DNA from: Anadara kagoshimensis
Lineage: Eukaryota > Mollusca > Bivalvia > Arcoida > Arcidae
DNA: 64,000 nt
Direction: 5' to 3'
Assembly: GCA_021292105.1 (NCBI GenBank)
Contig: CM037857.1
Location: 42,587,464 to 42,651,463, forward strand
A program made the position numbers and the translations under genes. The notes under the pieces are model-generated. The model had not been told where the DNA came from, did no database searches, and worked only from the letters and a program-made list of their open reading frames with translations. Shown here piece after piece: positions 56,931-64,000 of this stretch. Position 1 is the first letter of the stretch, and each line of letters starts with the position of its first letter.

Positions 56931-58215
56931 ATTTTGCATTGCTTAATACAAAGGTTTTATATATACTGGACATTGCTACATACAGATATTGTACTTGTAT
57001 ATCATTGCAAAACTGGTCATTACTGAATATAGAGGTTGTACATTATATTGTGAAAACTGGGTATTGCTAGATGGTATATCATTGCATAAACTGGGCATTG
57101 CTAGACACAGAGATTGTACAGTATTGCTGAAACTGGGGATTGTTAGACACAGAGGTTGTACAACATTGTCAAAACTGGGGATTGCTAGAAACAGAGGCTG
57201 TACAACATTGCCAAAACTGGGCATTGCTTGACACAGAAATTTTACAATATTGCCAAAACGGGACATTGCTAGATATTGCCAAAACTGGGCTTTGCTAGAC
57301 ACAAATGTTGTACAATATTGCCAAAACTGGGCATTGCTAGATTCAGAGGTTACACAATATTGCCAGAACTGGGCATTGCTAGATACAGAGGTTGTACAAC
57401 ATTGCCAAAACTGGGCATTGCTAGATACAGATGTTATATAACATTGCCAAAACGGTGCATTTTTAGACACAGAGGTTGTAATACATTGCCAAAACCTGGC
57501 ATTGCTAGATACAGATATTGTACAACATTGCTCAAAACTGGGCATTGCTACAAATTGCCTAAACTGGGCATCTGCTAGATATTGTACAGTACTGCCAAAA
57601 CTGGGCGTTGCTAGACACATGTTGTGCAACATTACCAAAAACTGAGCATTGCAAGACATAGAGGTTGTACAAAATTGCCAAAACTGGAAATTGCTGGACA
57701 CATAGGTTTTACAAAATTGCCAAAACTGGGCATTGCTAGCTATAGTGGTTGTACAACATTGCCAAAACTGGGCATTGCTAGAAACAGATGTTGTACAGCA
57801 TTGCAAAACTGAGCATTTAGACACATAGGTTGAACAACATTGCAAAACAGGGCATTGGTAGACATAGAGGTTGTACAACATTGTCAAAAGTGGGCATTGC
57901 TAGACACAGATACGGTACAACATTGCCAAAGCTGGGCATTGCTAGATATAGTGGTTGTACAACATTGCCAAAACTGGGATTGCTAGAAACGGATGTTGTA
58001 CAGCATTGCAAAACTGAGATTTGCTAGCCACATAGGTTGAACAACATTGCCAAAACAGGGCATTGGTAGACACAGGTTGTACAACATTGTCAAAAGTGGG
58101 CATTGCTAGACACAGATACGGTACAACATTGCCAAAGCTGGGCATTGCTAGACACAGATGTTGTACTGGTATGTCATCACCAAAACTGGGCATCACTAGA
58201 TACAGACATTGTGTG
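56930..58215 (+). repeat. 42-bp minisatellite
   Basis: About 30 units of roughly 41-42 bp: ATTGCCAAAACTGGGCATTG, CTAGACACAGAGGTTGTACA, AC. The right part shows a duplicated block of about 205 bp (near 57810-58012 and 58013-58160). Cys-rich open frames on both strands, including one of 303 residues, are produced by the repeat. Confidence 0.95.
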
Positions 58216-58777
58216 GCAATGTTGTAATTTTGTTTTCCTAGAGTAATGCTTCATCATTGATTCTATGCTTTGCCAGATATATTGCCTAGAAATTGTGTGC
58301 TCATACTGTAACTTTGAATTGAAATTCATAGTTGTAAAGATTATCTATCCTTCACAGAGAAACAACGGTGTTCTATTCAGGCTAAATATTAGCTCTGTTT
58401 TTGATGTTATTAACACATTCTGTTCAGGCTGAAATTTGACATTATATCAATAGTTGTGGGTGCTTACTTATGTTGAAACTTGTCCTTGACAAGCTATGAT
58501 GTCACAATTTCACTTTGATTATGATGTCAACAGATTGGTTAAATATGAAAACATTTTACTTTAAAGAAACAAAAACAGAAGTATAAGGTATGGTAGAAAA
58601 ATAACCTACCCCCATTTTGTATTGGAGACTTAGAAATCTCGTACCTCAGTTTGAAATTTTCTAAAGCAAGAGTAGGTTATTCTCCTGATTAGGCTCTTAG
58701 TCCTAGCATGGATAGTTGAAGATTTCTGTCCCTGATGAAATTTTGGCTTTCATTGTCATCGATACAGGTCCGTCGTA

Positions 58778-59129
58778 ACCACTGATAACTGTGGCTCAGT
58801 TTGTAGAGTGCTCACTGTTAATGTGTGAGGTCATGGGTTTGAACTCACTGCCAGGGTTTGACCAAGCTTTGAAAATAGGTAGTGACTGTTCTTTTGTCAA
58901 GCACTCAGCATTTAGAAATGAGAAACACAGGTTTCTTCAGAAGACACCTTAAAAACTGATGCCCCACGTTGCAGCAGGCACTGAAGAACCCTCCCTTCAC
59001 ATTGCCCTGAGTGCACTGCAAAGGACAAAATTTCTACCACTTCATCTGTAGCTGGTGATGTCTCGATATAAGTGAAAATTCTTTAGTAAACAGGATGTAA
59101 AACCCCATTCATTCAATCAATCATCAACA
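58778..59129 (+). mobile_element. SINE-1 copy, near full length
   Basis: Head ACTGTGGCTCAGTTTGTAGA with B box GGGTTTGAACTC, middle GTGACTGTTCTTTTGTCAAG, core GAAGAACCCTCCCTTCACAT, tail GGTGATGTCTCGATATAAGT and ending in ATTCATTCAATCAATCAT. Confidence 0.8.
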
Positions 59130-59304
59130 ATACAGCTCTTTTGTTTATGTTTAAACATGGCCCAAATTGGATTGTATTTGGTAGATGGTGAAGTATGACA
59201 TAATGCCATTGATAAAGATAGTAGATAATAATGTGTGTTTTCTACATGAATAACTGCAGTAAAATATTAGCAATGGTGTATGTATTTGTAGATTGGATTG
59301 ATTG

Positions 59305-59526
59305 GATGAGACCAATGATGTTTTTTATGCCAGTCAAGATCTTTCACTTATATCAAGGCAGTTAGTCAGGAATTGTGGAGGAAACCAGAGTTCCTGGAGA
59401 AAATCGCCCACTTTTGGCAAGGGAACTGACAAACTTTCTAGCAGTAGCATCTGCTGGATTTGAACCTATGATGTGAGACTGGCACTGATCTTTGAGCACT
59501 TTAGACCGCTTGACCACCAAGGCCCC
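59305..59526 (-). mobile_element. SINE-2 copy, near full length
   Basis: Reverse strand head GGCCTTGGTGGTCAAGCGGT with B box GGTTCAAATCC. Core CCTGGAGAAAATCGCCCACT and AACTGACAAACTTTCTAGCA, tail TTTTATGCCAGTCAAGATC (plus). This is the best reference copy for the family. Confidence 0.78.
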
Positions 59527-60412
59527 CTTTTTGCAGAAAGGTAAATGTACGTGATAATGTTGTTAAACACTTTTCATTTACTGAATAAGCATTTCATTGA
59601 ATTAGGAATTTTTTATATTGATACTATTGCTTGTGATGAGTACTATTATGTATATTTTTCATTGGTGAACATTCAGCTGTTAGTATATTGTTTAACATGG
59701 ATGGAGGCGAAAATTCACAACAAAAATGAGATACGAGTATTCATTTATTGTGAATTTCAGTGTTCATTCAAGGATTTTTCAGAAGAGGCCATTTAAAAAA
59801 AAAAAAAATCCTCTAAAACGCCACAACATTAATATTTTTGCATTCATGTAATATTAAATATGGCCCACTTTAAGGCATTAATAATGGGGCCATTTGGCAA
59901 AATAAGGGATCACTGGCCCCATGGCCTGCCTTCTAGAATAAACACTGTGGATTTATAGCAGGGATTAAAATTGTTTTTTGAAATGGAAAGTTAAGTCAGG
60001 ACCTTTTGCCTTTATTTTGGCAGGCCCCACATAAAATTTTAAACTCCAATATCAACAATTAAAATTATTTCATTATATTATTTACTATCTGGTAAATAAA
60101 ATAATAACAGGTCCATTAGACTATCAAGGGTTCCAATTTAAAATTAAAAGGTCCTGGACATCGGACCCAGGGAATTTTGAACCCCTGATTTATAGTTACA
60201 ACAATTATCTTCCCATATGAAAACTAACTATTTATCATTGGTTACACAATGTAGACAGTTTCCCCATGATGTGTGACATTTTAACCTATCAAACACTTTC
60301 TTGGCATTGATTTTGATGTAAAGAAAATATTCAATATATACATGGTGACATATGGTGTTAATAAGCTATATATACTATTTTATTAATTCTTATTGATTCC
60401 GTACATCATTTG
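59527..60412. other. AT-rich spacer
   Basis: Open frame at 59545-59796 lacks homology and splice support. The part near 60100-60190 (GGTTCCAATTT, GGTCCTGGACATCGGACCC) may be an old repeat fragment. Nothing else recognised here or at 60639-61118. Confidence 0.35.
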
Positions 60413-60638
60413 TATAGGTGAACAACTTTGACCTGTCCGCTTGACCTTTAATTAAATTTTTTATTATGGATGAGCACAGAATGAACCCAAGTATTTACTT
60501 GTCTACATACCACTAAACTCATATGTTGTGTATGTATTAATTATGAATCAAAACACTACCCATGTATTGGGTGGATCCATTCTATATGAATATTTCTAAC
60601 GAAAGGTCAAGCAGACAGGTCAATGTTGCTTACCTATA
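60413..60638 (-). mobile_element. Short inverted-repeat element, family V, copy 2
   Basis: About 226 bp, reverse orientation to copy 1 at 3641-3887. Ends TATAGGTGAACAACTTTGAC and TGTTGCTTACCTATA. Shared inner parts include GGGTAGTGTT and TAATACATACACA when read on the minus strand. Confidence 0.82.
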
Positions 60639-61118
60639 GCTCAATATACTATACATAGTCAATAATAGGAATTCACTTAAAAATCATGTGTCTGTAAAAT
60701 GATGAAAATTAGCAGTCATATTTATGCAAATTGACGAGAAATATTTTTAGATTTAGATTTTGTTTTTAAACTGTTAAGTTTAGTGGTCAATGTATGAGAC
60801 TAATAATGGTGTTGTTTTGGTATAATTTGTTCCGCTTGAAGTGTTTTATACGTATACATATGTTAAGAACATTGTTAAGTGACAATTTCCCAGCCTTTAG
60901 GCCATCATTTAGTCTGTGCATCTAGCCGTAAAAACATTTATATTATATTAATTGCATTTGTCATTTTTGGAGATAAAGAAAATTTTCAAAGGATCAAATT
61001 TTATAGTGATAATTCAATTTTAATGTTTTTACATAATGATAATTATTATTGTTAATTTTTTTGATGATCTTTATATTTGTCTGTTTATTTTTCATCATTA
61101 AAATTAAGGTGAAATTAG

Positions 61119-61470
61119 ATAATGACTTAAATATGAGATATGGAAAAAGTTTTAGCTTTACACATAATATGGGCAACTTAGTGACTTAAATATGAGATAT
61201 GGAAAACCTTTAGCTTTACACATAATATGAGCAATTTAGTGACTTAAATATGAGATATGGAAAAGCTTTAGTTTTACACATAATATGGGCAACTTAGTGA
61301 CTTAAATATGAGATATGGAAAACTTTTGCTTTACACATAATATGGGCAACTTAGTGACTTAAATATGAGATATGGAAAACTTTTGCTTTACACATAATAT
61401 GGGCAACTTAGTGACTTAAATATGAGATATGGAAAACTTTTGCTTTACACATAATATGGGCAACTTAGTC
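61119..61470 (+). repeat. 57-59-bp tandem repeat
   Basis: Six units, starts (GACTTAAATATGAGATATGG) at 61124, 61183, 61241, 61299, 61356 and 61413. Unit length shrinks 59, 58, 58, 57, 57 from left to right by single-base losses in an A/T run. Confidence 0.95.
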
Positions 61471-61491
61471 ACACCACATAAAACAGTGCAG

Positions 61492-61605
61492 TGGAGTAAT
61501 GGTGTTTTACGCCATAGTCTAAACTCACTTATATTTATGTGGTCAATTCTAGGATGGTGGAGGAAAATGTAGTGCCTGAAAAGACCTTTGGGAGTGGAAA
61601 TAAGA
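61492..61605 (-). mobile_element. SINE-2 fragment
   Basis: Tail and part of core: AATGGTGTTTTACGCCATAG, GTGGTCAATTCTAGGATGGT. Confidence 0.55.
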
Positions 61606-61623
61606 CCAAGGTAGTTAGAGTGG

Positions 61624-61965
61624 AGTTGAGTTAAGTATTGGTGTTTAATGTCCCAGTCAAAAACATTTCACTTATATTGAGACGTCGCCAGCTATAGGCG
61701 AAGGTGCAGAAATTTTGCCTGTGCATTGCCCTGATGGCATTATACAGCAGGGTTCTTTATCGTGCCAAGCCTACCAAGACACGGGGCCTCGTTTATTTTA
61801 AGTTCCCATCCGAAAGAACTGTGACTTTCATTTCATAATGTCGAGTGCTTTGGGAAAGAACAATCACTACCCACTTTTAAGTCTTGGGTCAGACCCCACC
61901 AGGGTTCAAACCCACGACCTCCCACTTACGGAGCGAGCACTCTACCAACTGAGCTACCACAGTGG
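61624..61965 (-). mobile_element. SINE-1 copy, full length and best preserved
   Basis: Reverse strand: head CCACTGTGGTAGCTCAGTTG with A box TAGCTCAGTTGG and B box GGTTTGAACCC. Then a linker, a conserved core (plus strand CAGGGTTCTTTATCGTGCC) and the tail (plus strand TTAATGTCCCAGTCAAAAAC). The core resembles the conserved central domain reported for several metazoan SINE families; the exact domain name is not assigned here. Confidence 0.85.
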
Positions 61966-62013
61966 TAGTGAGAGGTACTGTGCCAAGGGTCCACCACATA
62001 GAAGACCTAATAG

Positions 62014-62100
62014 TTGCATACAGTAAAACCTTGATTACGTGCCCCATTTGTTACCCTGGTAGTTAGAGTTTGGCATTATAAAGGGTTTTGACAATAAAGT
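62014..62100 (+). mobile_element. pogo/Tigger-like MITE fragment
   Basis: TACAGTAAAACCTTGATTAC and TTTGGCATTATAAAGGG match the element at 10451-10951 (there read on both sides of the nested insert). Confidence 0.5.
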
Positions 62101-62549
62101 GAGGAAGAAAAACATATATGAAATGGATTTTGAGACAGCAATAAAAGTTGTGACAATAAATGAGGTGACAAAGTCATCAAGGGGCATTATAACAATGTTT
62201 TACTCTCCAACGAACAAAGATAATGATATTCCCATGAACTGGAATTTGGTGGAAAAACATTATTTAGACCTTTCGAGGCCAAGTTGTGTGAACCGCTTGG
62301 TTACAGATCACCAAGTCTCTAGCTGCCAAGGTCCAAATCCTATTCATTCATATGATCATATCCTAGTAAGACAGTTTATCAGTCCTCAGTAAATAGTTGT
62401 CTAGGGGCATTGCTGTGTCATAATACCATACCAGAATTGATTTTCTCCATACAGGTGAAATACATTTTACTTTTGAATATGGCATAATACCCATTATTCC
62501 ACTTTCATAACTAAATACAAGTGCCACTATCACCTTCAGGGAAAATCCT

Positions 62550-62660
62550 AATGCGAAAAAGTTTGTCGGTTTATTTGCTTAACATGAAGGTTTTCACTGT
62601 TATATGTTTTTTTCCACCATTTCAGAACTGGCTGCAATAATCTTGACTTTGGTTTAACAT
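62550..62660 (+). mobile_element. SINE-2 3' part leading into a tandem array
   Basis: GCGAAAAAGTTTGTCGGTTT and CCACCATTTCAGAACTGGCT are SINE-2 core; the tail AATCTTGACTTTGGTTTAAC is the first unit of the following array. Confidence 0.65.
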
Positions 62661-63525
62661 GTAACAGTCATAACATACTGCCAGTTCACACCATTATAAT
62701 CTTGACTTTGGTGTAACATATACCAATCATTACGTACAGCCAGTTGACACCATCATAATCTTGACTTTGGTGTAACATATACCAATCATTATGTACAGCC
62801 AGTTGACACCATTATAATCTTGACTTTGGTGTAACATATACCAATCATTACGTACAGCCAGTTGACACCATCATAATCTTGACTTTGGTGTAACATATAC
62901 CAATCATTACGTACAGCCAGTTGACACCATCATAATCTTGACTTTGGTGTAACATATACCAATCATTACGTACAGCCAGTTGACACCATTATAATCTTGA
63001 CTTTGGTTTAACTTGTAACAGTCATAACATACTGCCAGTTCACACCATTATAATCTTGACTTTGGTGTAACATATACCAATCATTACGTACAGCCAGTTG
63101 ACACCATCATAATCTTGACTTTGGTGTAACATATACCAATCATTACGTACAGCCAGTTGACACCATCATAATCTTGACTTTGGTGTAACATATACCAATC
63201 ATTACGTACAGCCAGTTGACACCATTATAATCTTGACTTTGGTGTAACATATACCAATCATTACGTACAGCCAGTTGACACCATCATAATCTTGACTTTG
63301 GTGTAACATATACCAATCATTACGTACAGCCAGTTGACACCAACATAATCTTGACTTTGGTGTAACATATACCAATCATTACGTACAGCCAGTTGACACC
63401 ATCATAATCTTGACTTTGGTGTAACATATACCAATCATTACGTACAGCCAGTTCACACCATTATAATCTTGACTTTGGTGTAACATATACCAATCATTAC
63501 GTACAGCCAGTTGACACCATCATGT
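62641..63525 (+). repeat. 59-bp tandem repeat
   Basis: Fifteen units at 59-bp spacing (TCTTGACTTTGGTGTAACAT, ATACCAATCATTACGTACAG, CCAGTTGACACCATCATAA). Units 1 and 7 share a distinct variant (TAACAGTCATAACATACTGC), so a block of six units was probably duplicated. Confidence 0.96.
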
Positions 63526-63706
63526 ATGACCGGGTCATTGTTGTCACATTATATGATTGTTAACATTTATATACATCTTCATTATATGTGGCATCTGATC
63601 ACACCTGGTCCTTTTTCTACCTGTATGTTTCTCATTACTTACTCTGTGAATTTCATAAGACTGTTTCTTTTGTCAGACACAATCAAGGTCCTACCTTTTC
63701 GTAATT

Positions 63707-63892
63707 ACAGTCAAACCTGTCTATAAAGGTCACCCAAGGAAACCAGTAAAAGTGGTCTTTATGGGCAGGTAGCCTTTATATACAGGTGAGGTTCAAATAA
63801 TATGGATAAAGAACAATTGGGAAACAATTCTACTGGCCTTAATTAGCAGGTGGCCCTTATATAGAGGTGATCTTTAAGGCAGGTTGGACTGT
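63707..63892 (+). mobile_element. P element copy, complete
   Basis: Begins TTACAGTCAAACCTGTCTAT, contains AAAGAACAATTGGGAAACAA, ends GGCAGGTTGGACTGTA. Both TA borders are present. Confidence 0.88.
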
Positions 63893-63911
63893 ATGTAATG
63901 TAAATTTTACT

Positions 63912-64000
63912 GGTACTCAGCAGTCGTGAGGCTGTGGGTTCAAACCCCGGCTGCTGGGATCTGACCAAGACTTGAAAATAGATAGTGAATTTTTCTTTCG
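63912..64000 (+). mobile_element. SINE-1 copy cut by the window end
   Basis: Head part CAGTCGTGAGGCTGTGGGTT with B box GGGTTCAAACCCC, then TCTGACCAAGACTTGAAAAT. The rest lies outside the window. Confidence 0.65.

Noticed and set aside
56976-57887. 303-residue Cys-rich open frame on the minus strand
   Set aside because: It lies entirely in the 42-bp minisatellite; other frames and the plus strand are open in the same way, and there is no splice or homology support.
62099-62392. 97-residue plus-strand open frame with mixed composition
   Set aside because: Looks more protein-like than most, but no family is recognised, no splice sites frame it and it adjoins a MITE fragment. Left unannotated; a protein search would decide.

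Overview
The window is eukaryotic, AT-rich, and carries one large spliced gene surrounded by many dispersed and tandem repeats. The repeat style suggests a mollusc, most likely a bivalve: tRNA-derived SINEs with a conserved core, small TA-flanked inverted-repeat elements, and minisatellites. That placement is an inference. No bacterial, plasmid, phage or CRISPR signature is present.

The main content is a complete minus-strand gene of the ARID5 family (closest in architecture to vertebrate ARID5B). Twelve coding exons can be joined with canonical GT/AG splice sites and matching phases, from a start codon at 52421 to a stop at 12421. They give 3042 coding bases and a 1013-residue protein. In order it contains an N-terminal BAH-like region (exons 1-4), an AT-hook-like basic motif (exon 5), the ARID DNA-binding domain (exons 6-9), a basic helical segment (exons 9-10), a Ser/Pro-rich region with two CtBP-type PxDLS motifs (exon 11) and a Pro/Gln-rich C-terminus (exon 12). 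Intron 2 is about 27.4 kb and holds most of the repeats, including a 3.3-kb satellite with an 82-bp unit.

At the left edge (165-327) lies what looks like the last coding exon of an unidentified plus-strand gene. A candidate poly(A) signal follows near 3560, so this gene and ARID5 appear to converge. At the right, 52500-52850 looks like the ARID5 promoter: a perfect CRE palindrome and a locally GC-rich, ETS-motif-bearing block. A plus-strand GTAAGT donor at 52849 suggests divergent transcription. I find no convincing coding exon from 52850 to 64000.

Almost everything else is repeats. Local labels used here: SINE-1 (tRNA head plus conserved core, about 8-10 copies or fragments); SINE-2 (a different tRNA-like head, about 10 copies); P elements (about 180 bp, TACAGT...ACTGTA ends, 7 copies); G elements (about 170 bp, CTAGGTTTCC-type ends, 6 copies); two further inverted-repeat element families with two copies each; larger foldback elements; and about a dozen minisatellite arrays with units of 26, 28, 30, 33, 42, 44, 57-59, 59, 77, 82 and 107 bp. 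Several arrays appear to have grown out of a SINE tail or an element end. I found no undescribed multi-gene system. The most interesting signals are how repeats touch gene structure (tandem copies of a 5' splice site, an element ending beside a donor), nested insertions that reveal target-site duplications, and higher-order structure in the satellite.
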